This document shows, piece by piece, positions 11,701 to 24,400 of a stretch of DNA of 64,000 nucleotides (positions within the stretch are counted from its first letter, which is position 1; each line of letters starts with the position of its first letter). The stretch covers positions 272,471,662-272,535,661 of the forward strand of contig CM019064.1 in the NCBI GenBank assembly GCA_009667805.1, written 5' to 3'. Under the pieces are notes generated by a model. The model searched no databases and had not been told where the DNA came from. It was given only the letters and a program-made list of their open reading frames with translations. The stretch comes from Leptobrachium leishanense (Eukaryota; Chordata; Amphibia; Anura; Megophryidae). Made by a program: the position numbers and the translations under genes.

Positions 11701-14700
11701 CGAGAATAGAACAATGTCCTCATTCTATCCTTTTGAAATGTGAAATAAAGTGCTGGTCAAGCAGTGTGACCTGAAAAGCCTGACATCACATGCTGTATAG
11801 AAGGGATAGCAAACTCTGCCCATCCCAAATGTTTCTGAACTACAACTCCCATGATTTTCTGGCCTTCTTTTGCATTCAAAGATATCTGGGAATTGTAGAC
11901 AACCAATATCAGGGGACCAAAGGTTTGAAATCTCTGCTGTACAGGCAATGTTTCTGACAAGTCAAAAGTGAACTGAGAATGTACCTGTAACAGGAATAAA
12001 AGAAACAATTGAATAACTTGTTGCAATAGCTGGGACTCGGGAGACACTGCAAGATAACGGCTCCATGTGAGCTTGACTTGTGTGGGGACTTGCCTGGGCC
12101 TCAGAAGGACACCGGAAACGATTTATTATTTCACTGCACACAGTCAAAGTAGATGTCAGGTTGTGCCACACTGTGGGATTCGAGGCCTGTTTGAGATTAT
12201 TCAAGTGTAGATATTTTGAAGCAAAATCACTTAACACCAGGGTCTCCGAGTCAGTATTCATTTCTGAATACGATCTCAAGCCAAATCTAGCAGGAAATAG
12301 GACTATTCTTGCACTCAGCTGTCATTGGCTCCTATACGAAGTAGACAAAATATAAGAGCCATTAAATTACAGTAAGATGTCACAAGCTTTAGTCAGAACA
12401 GAAGCTCATGCCGTGAACACCTGCAGCAGTTGATTAACTTAACAGTCAGGTGGGAATAGAGCCCCCTATCTTTGTTGATTTGCATAAGTATGCCAAGCAC
12501 TCAATGCCACCATATTAATTTCTGAGCAAGTGACATCTGAGTGCGTGCAGGGAAATGTATTTCTTAAAAGTGAATAAATTTGCACTTGTGTTCATCAATA
12601 CTGTTCCCAATTTTCTCTTTGCATGGCCTCTAGATCAAAAACGTAAGCAAACCAAATAATGTTCTGCTTCATAAATTTCTTGATTTCTGGTCAAAGAATC
12701 CTGAAAGAAGCAAGTTGCCAGTACAGAGTTTCAGATTATAATGAGGGTGTCTATATACACATCGGATTCAAAGTCAGGTGTAAACGTCACCAGATTGTAA
12801 ATTTACCAGAGTCAACGTCTATGGAGTTGGTAAATTTATCAAAGCCCTGGCTAAGTTTACACATGGATTTGTGGTGTGCGGACAAGGGCAGATTGTATCC
12901 AGTCTTTATAGGTTTCAGCGCGAGTCCCTGTTATTTTGTACCTTTGAGACTTCAATAAAAATCCACGGTCTCAGAAGTACTTATTATACATTTTTGTATT
13001 CCTAAAGTGTCCCATTGAACACTCAAACATACAGCAAATGGCACGAAAACATCAAGAACAATCCTCATACAGATGTAACGGGGAGACGTGCAAAACCAAT
13101 TAACAAGGAAACGCCAGAACTGCAGGGAATATTGGCCGGCAATCTGAAAACAGTACTATCCAGTTCTTTCCGAGCCCTTTCTCACCCCCTTCTTCTAACT
13201 CCGAATTAGATCACACTTGGCAGAGGAATGCATCGATGCCGAGATGGACAGAGATTTCGTAAATAAATCAGTGATCTCAATCTCAGAATATTGTGTATTA
13301 CTGTGCCAAGTTTGTTAGTTCAATAAAGTATATTAAAAAATTATTTCTTAGATCAGGGGTGCAGGCCATGGCCCTCCAAATGTTTTGGAACTACATCTCC
13401 CATGATTCTCAGCTATTCAGTTTAACAGCGCCTTGTGGGAAACATACTTCCACAACATAGAAAGCCAAGGTTGAGCTCCCATGCCTTAGAGTGCCTGCAG
13501 GATTATGATGCACAATGCAGACTGAGTCAATGCAGAAGTACACAAAATTACCAAAAATAAGCATTGAAATGTTTATCTAGGTCAACAAGACCACATTCAT
13601 TTAGTTAATTGTTATGGTAAGCCAAGTGTCCCTTCTACTCCCCCCCCCCTTCCCTCCTGGCGGGTGCTGTACAGCCTTCCAAAACAGAGTACTTCCCTCC
13701 TCCACCTCGAAGGCTATCCATTAGCTCCTGCCGGACAGCCTTTCCAGGTTCCAGTCAGGTTTGCATGGATATGCAGAACTGATCAGGCAATGCCTGGCAA
13801 AGCAGGACAGGCTTTTTTTTTATAGAGAGGATTTTACCAGGAAGGATACATTGAGATTTCTCTCGTTTTCAAGTATGTCCTGGGTGGCGAGTATGTACCG
13901 TTAGGTGTCTTGCCCAAGGACACTTACTGGAGAGGTGCTCGCTGGGATCGAACCCATGACTCCACAGGCTCTCTCCACGGTTATGAAAAATTAACTTGCA
14001 ATAGGATACCAGTAACTTACACGGAGCCAATGGCGATCCCTTTCACTCACTTAAATAGCTCAGATACATGTATTAAAAAAAAGTTCATTACCTTACAGGA
14101 ATACCTTCATCAGGTCACATTGTAATTTGCTTATTTATTTGTAAATTTATAGTTTCTTATTTACACATACAATACATAATCATTTAGAAGAAGAAAAAAA
14201 TCATATGGTAGCTCCAGAAGATGGTATATTAATCCAGAAAAAACTGTAACCATAAACATGCAATATATTTCTGAATAGCTCAGCAGTGCAGAAAGGTTGT
14301 AGATTACTTTGTGGTTCACACTTTTGAGGTTTCGCTGTTTGGTGTGCCCTGTGGAATGGGGGTTTATGAAAATAATCCATTTTAATAAAATAAACCTCAG
14401 AGGGTGCTGAAATATTCCACTGATTCTGGTTATTGTCAAGAAGCACTGACATAAAGGACTCCTGCTGGTCTCACGAGGGTAGTACAACGCTGGTGTTTAT
14501 CACCATTAACATAACCCAGACACCACAGACAGGACACCAAAAAAAAAAAGACTTTCTGGACAATGTCAGCAGTTTGTATGAAATTAGAAATGTAGATTAT
14601 GGGTTTTATTATCGGAGTAAACCACGCTGATTGCACGCAGCTGAACAAAATTACATTTACAAAAGATTAAAAAACAAAACAAAACAAACAATTCCACAAT

Positions 14701-15430
14701 AAAAACATACAGGGCTATTCAGAAAGAGGTGAAAACCAGGAGAATGACTGGAGAATTGAAAATTCGAAGTCAAGATAGTCAAACCAGAAAAATTCTCCCA
14801 TTATCTCACTTTCCAAATTGTTCATTCTCCTGTCAATTCAAGGTTTTCACCTCTCTCTGGATAGCCCTGATAGTTTTTGCAGAGGCTCTATTTACTTAAA
14901 AGAGCAAGTAAAGAAAAGTCCACTTGAAATACTCATGCTCAGTTTTGATTTACTCAGAAATATATTTGTCTGGTATATGTCTAAAGCAAAAAAATGGGGG
15001 ATTTTTCTTAAAGGGACACTCTAGGCAACATGACCACCTAAGCTATTTTAGGTGGTCATGATGCCTGGAGTATGCCGCCCTCTGTCCCCCCTCCCTCCGC
15101 TCAGCAGAAAAAGCTGAAAACAGCTGAGAGAGGCGGAGGACTTTACTCCGCCCTCCTAGCTGTCAGTCAGCAGAGCGGGAATCATATTTCCCGCTTCTTC
15201 CGACTTTTGCCGAGTAGACGTCTCCAACTCGCCGCAGTAGCTGGCGGCAGCGGCTGAGGGTTAGTGTTTTGCCTGCATCCTCTTGTGCGCAACACTAATC
15301 CTCAAAAGGGAGCTGGGAGGAAGCCTGCCGATTGGCTGGCTTACGTGAGAGGCGCGCATGCGCGCTTCTCACGTAAACCAGAAGGCAAGTCGGATGCAAG
15401 AAGGACGGGAGCGGAAGAGAAGGGAGGTGA

Positions 15431-15461
<31 letters not shown>

Positions 15462-18400
15462 ATATATATATCTAAAAAAAAAGACGCCGATGGAAACAAG
15501 TGGATTTTAGGGTAAGTATTACAGTTACAAAAAAAATTAAAAAATAACTTTTTATTAAGGGAATAGGGATAGATTAGGATAAAAAAACGGGGGTGTGACT
15601 TTTAAGTAGAGTGTTCCTTTAAGTCTGTAATATATGTAGCACAGCAATCAATGTATATCCATGAATGGGCTTTAGTGAGAACACAAAACTTTATACTAAA
15701 AATATACACTAGTGGCCAAAATTGTGGATACATCTTCTGATTTTGTCAGTTTTGGTTGACAAGAAAATTCCACTGCTTCCCTGGCCTGGAAATAGCCCTG
15801 ACTTGAATCCTATCGAAAATCTGTGGTCAAGATAGAAACGCATGGTCTAGAGCAAGAATCCAAACAACAAACGAGGGTCCATTGAGGCTCTAATCAATTC
15901 CTGCCATCATTTGATTGCAGAAGAGGATGTCAAAAGACTTGTAGAGTCAATGCCTAGAAGGTGTCGGGGCAGTAGTTAAGGCTAAAGTCTATCCAACACA
16001 TTACTGAAAAAACACATTGTGACAAACTTGAAAATATAATTTTTATGCTATACAATAGCCAAGATGCATTATGGTACATTTCCAGCCAAAACTTTACTTA
16101 AAGATTTTTTGTTGTTAAGGCATTTATTTACTATATAAAATTTTACTTGTGCTATGACATTTTTATATAAAAAGTACTTTAAACTGCAAAAGTTTGTAAA
16201 AATATAAGGTGTATCCACAATTTTGGCCACGTGTGTGTGTATATATATATAAAAATTTGAGCAATCTCCACTGCGTATATGACTGACCTGTAAATGTGTT
16301 TTGGAAACTAAAAGCACAAAAACTTATAACAGTAACCTTTTTTGGCCAATGAAACACCGTTCACAATTCAAAATGCTTATAGAACAAAGGAAATCAAGAC
16401 ATAAAAAAAAAGGTAATATATATGTTACGAGTAAAGCCTGAAGTGCAATTAATCCTAGGATTACCCAAAACCGCTGGGTAAAGCTGCAAAAAAATGAAAA
16501 TTTCGGACTTTACCCGGGTAATGTTAGGACTAACCAACTGCCCTTGGGTAACAGTCTGGAAGAGCTGAAAAATTCGCACTTTACCCGGATAATGTGCAAG
16601 TGTGAAGCTTCACCCGGATAATCTGAGGACTATCCACAGCTTCACCTGGGTAATCTGCAGAGCATCCAACCCCGCTTGGGTAAAAGTGAATTTTGATATT
16701 ATCTATGGATGTTATCAATGTAATTGGCAAAAGACAAACATTAAAATGTATTGCGGATATAATGAATATACAGAGTAACAGGATATGTTTCTTCTATGAA
16801 TGTGAAAGAGTTGCATGGTCTTTTATTATGTGTCATATGTGCTTATATATCATTTAAAAAACATAATAACCATTAGGTTACTCTTTATATAATATCTTTA
16901 TCTGCATAAATTAATTTTCAGACAATTAATGCACAGAGTCACATGACAGTTATTTAGTGTGGTTTGTGACTGGATACAATTTAATTAAAAAGAACAAAAA
17001 ACACAATTTTGTTGTCAGATAACAGTTTGCAGCTTTACCTGGGTAATCCTCGGAATTCAGTCGACTATAACCTGCTAAAAACCCAAGAAAAGCGGAGGAC
17101 CCAGAGGAGTTTGGATACTTTGCAGATTACCCGGATAAAGTGCGATGTTTCGTTGCACATCACACTTTATCCAGCAACACTACGGTAATGTGCGAATTAC
17201 CTGGGTGAAACAAAGCAGAATACCGGATTACCCAGAGGCCTCTGGATACTTTGCAGATAACCCGGGTAAAGTCCGAAATTTCATTTCACTTCGGACTTTT
17301 GCTTAGGACGCATGGGTAATGTCAGGATTACCCGGATAATCCTAGGATTAGAAACACAGAAACATAGAAAAATGTCGGCAGATAAGAACCTTTCGGCCCA
17401 TCTAGTCTGCCCAATTACATGGATACTTTACCTGGATTTATCTTTTGTTTAGGATAGCCTTATGCCTATCCCATGCCTGCTTAAATTCAATTACTGTTTT
17501 GGCCTCTACCACTTCTACTGGAAGACTGTTCCATGTATGCACCACCCTCTCAGTAAAATAATGCTTCCTGATGTTACTTTTAAACCTTTGCCCCTCTAAT
17601 CTAAGACTATGTCCTCTTGTTTTGCTATTTTGTTTCCTTTTAAATATACTCCCTTCCTCTACCTTGTGGATTCCCTTTACGTATTTAAATGTTTCTATCA
17701 TATCTCCTCTGTCTCGTCTTTTTTCCAAGCTGTACATGTTAAGATCATTAAGCCTTTCCTGGTAACTATTCTCCTTCAAGCCGTACACCATTTTAGTAGC
17801 CCTTCTCTGAACTCTCTCTAAGATGTCTATATCCTTCTGGAGATACGGTCTCCAGTACTGCACACAGTACTCCAAGTGAGGTCTCACCAGTGCTCTGTAC
17901 AGTGGCATGAGCACTTCCCTTTTCCTACTGCTAATACCTCTCCCTACACAACCAAGCATTCTGCCAGCATTTGCTGCTGCTCTATTACATTGACTACTTA
18001 CCCTTAGATCCTCTGAAATAATAACCCCTAAATCCCTTTCCTCAGATGTTGAGGTTAGGGCTGTATCAAATATTCTATATTCAGCCCTTGGGTTTTTACG
18101 TCCCAGGTGCATTATCTTGCACTTATCCACATTAGAAACTCAATTGCCACAGCTCCGACCATTTTTTTAGTTTACCTAAATCATTTGTCATGATTAACCA
18201 CACTTCGGGCTTTACCCGTAACATATACATATATATATATAGTTGCAGAGGACATTTACACATCCCAGCAATACTGAGAACTGCTTACAGAGCTCATGTG
18301 CTATATTACCCATATGCAGCAAAGAACTCTCATTTTTTTTTCATCTAGGCTCTGTAATAAACACAGAACCCTCCTTGTCCAATGCCATGCCATATTAAAT

Positions 18401-21400
18401 GGCTTTTTGTTTTTTTTTAGCAAAGGCCAGGTTATGTAACCAGACACAATCACTCCTGTACAGCTGTTTCGGGCTCATTTACCCTTATCAGCAGGAGATA
18501 GAATGTAACTGGTTGCTATTGATGCTTAACCGCTAGGGTAAATTAGTAAGTATTTAAGTTGTAGTGGAGGGCAAAAACCATATTGTTTCATTATAAGGTA
18601 GTAGTTGATTGTGATCGCACTATGACGAGTAAGCACTAGTGTGCATGTATGTGTGTGTATATATATATCCTACCCAGAATTCTTTGCTGCATATGGGGAC
18701 TGTAGCACATGAGCTCTGTAAGCGGATCTCTGAATTGCTGGGATGTGTAAATGACTTCTGCAACTATAAAACTCACTACATTGTATAACTCATTCTGCTG
18801 CTTTGTGCTTCAATGTAACTACATGACCCACCATAGTGACATGTTAAAAGAACTAAACTGGCCGTCACTGGAATCTAGACGCACTCTTTACATTTCCAAC
18901 CTGGTCTTTAAGAGCTTTTCTGGGAAGCTACCACCCTACCTGAATAGGCTGCGTCCCCCAGCAGTTCCCTCATACTATAACCTCAGATCCAGGTCCAGCA
19001 CCTTATTTGCAATACCACAATACAAAAAGACAGTGGCTCGATCCTCATTTTCCTACTGTGACAGATCTCTGTACCTCAATAGGGTCACATCTGCCAATGC
19101 TGCTTCCTCGCAGACTCCCGTGCCTTCCTCCAGCCCTTAGACGAAGCATAAGGAACGGGACACATGGAACCTACTAGCACCCCCAAAAAATAAAGCGATG
19201 CTGTAGATCTGTGGTCTTTGGATTAGAAATGGAACTGGTTTGCTTTAATCAGAGACACATTTATACAGTCACACATAGGTCATTTACATACACAAAATCA
19301 CAACATCTTCTAAGGGAGGTTTTGGTCTAATCTAATTCGATTTAGGCAGAAGGTTAAATTAAACATTGCATTGCGTACAGACTGAAATCAAACATTATGT
19401 AACATTTCAAAACAATGCTGATTATGGTAACAGATTACACAGAAATACTGGACAGATAATGTGGGAGTATTTGCATAATCCAGATTGCACACCTAATTAC
19501 ATTGCTCTAGTTCAACAAAGAAATAAAATGCAAACTAAATCACAAAGACTAGACAATGCATTCCTACATAATCACAAATCACACATTCTGCACACAAGAG
19601 GGCAATGAAAATAATAACGAAGCTCATGCCTGCATCTCAAACCCATCTTCATGCTCAGGCACCCCAAGTCCAAAGTGACGCATGTCACACCTACAGAGCA
19701 CCGCATTTATGGAATAACCTCCCAGACGCCATCAAATCTTCCCCCAGTCTAAAGTCACTTAAGAGCTCCCTATTGATATACCTCGATACAGAATGCACCT
19801 GTAAACATGTAACATAGTGAATACATTTATTTTCTGTTAATCTGTATATTTGTGCCATTTTTTTTATTATCTTGCATTTTATTACTTTGTATTTCTGTAA
19901 CACTGTAACAATTCAATGTTGTTGAACCCAGGACATACTTGAAAACGAGAGAAATCTCAACGTATCCTTCCTGGTAAAATACTTTATAAATATTTACAGT
20001 GTGGAGGCTGTTAATCTCACTTTTTCAAGACAAAACCTAAAAAGGCCAAGTACATGGTGCATTTAATTTGCTTATTGATGTATGTATCTGTCAGATTGCA
20101 AAGCACAGACTGCCGTCACCCATGTAGACTCACTGGAAACAAGTGAAACCAGTCACATCCCTAGTTTCTATTCACTCGTTTTAGATGATCTCTGTAATTT
20201 TGTTGGCATTTATATTTAAAAATATGCTTGCACATACACAATTCTCAGTTACCTGAGGTGTTTAGAGAGGTATTTGCTATACCTTCCTGACATGGCCTAA
20301 CTAGGCTGAAACAAATGATCCTCTTGCACAGAGGAAGGTGCCTTGGCATTTCATTACTGACCACCCTTTCTGGGTGATAGTCTAATTTACATATGTACAG
20401 CCTTCCCTGTAATGGCACCATCGAGCTAAACCATATGAAACCTGAACTGGTGATCACCATAGGGCAGGGCAGTAGTGCTGTTGCCCATTCTCAGTGTTCT
20501 CATAGACATGTTTTGTTCCTCTTAATGTAAAAACAGCCAAAATGATTAATGTATAATTGGTTAAATCAACAGCTGTTGCTGCGAATACCATTGTGCAATA
20601 TTGCCATACATATTCTATCCGCATATATGCCCTTCCGTCTTCACTACAGGTTTATATAATATCAAAGATCTAAGAAGCTACACTTACCGTGCAGTGAAGA
20701 ATCAGAGTGAGCAAGGTCATCGATGTCTAATTTTTTAGGCTTGGAATGGGCTGAGTGTTCACAGGGTTCAGATTCAGATGGTTGGCTGTCACTAAACAGA
20801 CATTTATAAATGTTAACTTTTTTTAGGAAATACTACTGTATGCAAGTAAAGTACTGACCAAAATACTCGCAACTCGTGTGAAAATCAAACAGAACAAGAC
20901 CAAACTGTAAACCCCCTCCATGGGAGAAGAATATAGATTTTATCTTATTATCTTACAAATAATTGTAACCATTCCCATCACATGACAAGAGACTTGGACT
21001 TCTTTCCAATACATGTACGAGAGTTTTAAAAAGCATTCTACATCTCTATTCTAATGCATGGTTTGATCAATATAGCTTCACTTATACCTTTGGCTCAATT
21101 TAACATCATAAACCGTATATCTATAAGATATGGATTTCCACTGAAGTTAATCAAGCCTATGGCTTGACACAAACGGTCACGCTTGGATTTTTAAGACTGA
21201 AAAAAGGCCTCCGTAATGAATTTGCTGTGCTCTGAAGGACATTATTGGTCTGGCTTCCTTATTTTACACGAGAGAAGGTGATATTTTTTTCCACCACTGA
21301 AAGAACCTAGACAAGGGTTGATTTATGTCTTTATGTGCATGTGTTACCTGGAGACCAGTCCCTTTCCAGTTTCTATACCAAGAAAACCAGCATCCTGATG

Positions 21401-24400
21401 CAGTGCAGGAGATTTGATCATTTTTTGAATTGGAGATAATCGCTGACTGTGATGAGATGAAGCAATATAGGACCCATTGTGATCTACAACCGTAAACATG
21501 AAGGAAGCACAATTAATTAATAAGGAAAATGCACTACTGTAAATAAGTTTAGCAGCGTATATCATGGGATATTATTGGAGATATTCAGTAAGTGTGTTGG
21601 CGATAATCGCTACTCTTGCAGCACCGACAAACACTGGCATTTACAAAAGTAAAATCCATAATGACAGAAGAAGATGCAATGGGCAGCTTCTCCTGTTGCT
21701 CGTATTGGTTTTACTTTGGTAAAAAGCCAGTGTTTGCAACACCGGCACTAAATGAATAAACCCCTATATGTAGCAACGTGGCTCTAGGGTTATTGAGGCC
21801 AAGGTCAGCTATGAGGCCCCTGTGTTTATGCAAAAGATTTCAGAAATTACCCCAACAATTTTGAATTCAAGGCGACTCACACAATTGTTTTGGTAGTCAG
21901 GGATGTGTGAACATTCTATTGAAAGCCAAGCGTATTCTAAAATGCTACACAAAATCCATTGTGCAAGACCACAAGCACAGTGATGCCTAATGCGATTGAC
22001 GATTTAGCCTGTGTTATAGTGTATGGCTACCTTTGTCGCTCACCTTCTGATGAAATTCGCCCTTTTTCACTTAAGCTTTGGAAGACGTTGTCTTTCGGCG
22101 TTGAAGACAGTCTCCGTGAAGAAGATATCTTAGAAACGGTAGGAGTCTTCTCCTCTGTGACCGAGCCTTCCCGCCTCTCTGATTTCAATCTATTCAGAAG
22201 AACGTGCTGCGGAGGTGTCAAGCTGTCGTCTAAAAAGTTGACTTTTTGTCGAGAAACTGCAGAGACCGGTTTTAATAGTCCTCTTCTCAAATGAGTGTTA
22301 GATTGAGTGATGCTCTCTACTTCAGCGGTATGGATGAGACGGTCCTTGTAGTTGCGGTAAGCTTCCTCCAAATACTCAGCATCTTTTTCGAGTTCTTTGA
22401 TTTTGGCCTTGGTGTTGGCTACAAACTCAAGGTCTGAGTCTGGAGAACAGCTGCGAGTCCTTGTGTTGCGACGGAAATGGGAAGTGGAAACGTCACCTGC
22501 TTCGAGGATGCCCAACCCCAGATGGCTTTTCAATGGATCTTTATCTGTGTAGCTGTAAGGAGCCATGGTCCTCATGGGGTTGAAGCCAAGCACGGAATAT
22601 TCAATCACAGACGGCTTGGGGTTGCGGTACACTTCCTTCTCAAATGCTGTTTATGTGAAAGAATCACATTGGAAGAAGACACCATTTAGAAAGTTAAAAC
22701 TACCTTAGTTGAGCTTTTCTTTTTGTTTGAATTACCAGAGATGCTAATTACAAACAGCGTCCAAAGAAGTAAAAGTAGACTATTTTAAAAATATAGATCA
22801 AACCTGTGACACCACTGCATGTTTTAAGAGAAAAAGCTTTGAATATATAGTTGTGGAGGAAAATCCATACATTTTGTAGTAAGAAGCAAAATTATATGGG
22901 CCTGTGGCTGCCTGTGTTTGTCAAGCCCTGCATTAATGTCGATCAGCTCACGTTACACTAACCTTGCCGTGTATGCCTCAGTTGAAACTCGAGTTGTTCC
23001 ACTTCGGCGTTTAATTTCCTTGCAGAATCCTCAGTGCTTAATAACTGCATTTTCAATTCTGCACATCGATCAACCTACAAAACAGTGTGTAGATCTATCA
23101 AAAACATTCCCCATCTTGGAGAGGGCCTTAACATTCTAGGTACAAACATCGCTGGAACGGAAAAAACAAAAAAGCCTTTGCATAACCTCGACAAGTGTAG
23201 TTTTGGACAAGAAGATGTGTGTGCTCATCAACAGCTATGCAAAGATCCATTCACAAAGTTTGTGGAGCAGTATGTAAGCTGAAAAAGAGTAAAAAAAACT
23301 CACCTCTGCTTGCAGTTGCCTTTCTAATAATTCCTTTCGCATTTTGGACGCATCTTGGTCCAGTTTCCTGGCATTCTCTATTCTTCTCAGTTCCCCCTGG
23401 AGAGCAGCAAGCTCCGCAGCTGGCTTTATAGCACCTACAATATAAATAGACACATATATACAAAGTATAGCATTTACAGCACAATTCAGCACTCAAGGTG
23501 GAACAGACCCCTGCTGTACCCGAAGTATATGTCACAGGGACATGCATGCTTTGCTAGTGTGCTTTAAAAAATGTGCAATGCCTTTTGAATAAGTCAGTAG
23601 TGTCATTTAGCAGACATAAAAACCAAATAAATATCACATTTCTTCAGATTTGCCTGCTTTTCTTTTTTGGTGTTTTCCACACCCACCTCAGGAGGCAGTT
23701 TGAGCTAACCAATCAGTGTTTATACCTAGGTATAGCTAACAAAACGCACTGAACATGTGTGACTGAGTTGCTCCTCCTCCTCCCTCCTGCACTGTGAGCT
23801 GAGGGGAGGCAGGGCTGAGTGACAATCCAATGTGTAACTCTTTCACTCAGCTACTGCAGAGACAGGGAAGGATAGAAATCCATACACACAGGGAGAAAAA
23901 GAGAAAGTAGAGTGACAACAAAGACACAGCAAGAAACGGTAAAGAGGGAAAGACAGCAAGATAAAGCAGAGAAAGCATAAGATGCAAGGGAGAGAGAGAG
24001 CGAGAGAGAGCACAAGAAAGAGTGACTGTGTGAGGGACTTTGTGTGCGACAGGGAGTATGTAAACCATGAAAGAGCACAAGGGAGCAGGCCAGTGGGTGT
24101 CTGTGTGAGCAAGAGTGAGTGTGTTTTGCTGTCACAGTTGCAGAGATGCGGATATTCAGTTCCTCAGTCTGAGGTCCTAAGCGTGCAAAGGGTTTCACGT
24201 GCACAGCTTGTGCTAGTTCACGTGAAATACTCATCTTTGGTATAGACACAAATCCATTGTCCTAAAAAAGATTGCAAAAGAACAGTAGTGCAATACCAAA
24301 GAGACAAGTAAAAATACAGCAATATATTCGATGATTGCACACTCACAAGCCTGGAGCCTGTAGGGCTCTCTGTCTTCACTTGTAAGCCGCTAAGGGGGGC

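Noticed and set aside
23843..24112. Overlapping 77-132-residue frames on the minus strand
   Set aside because: Low-complexity GA/CT-rich sequence yields Ser/Leu-rich frames; there is no splice or family support.
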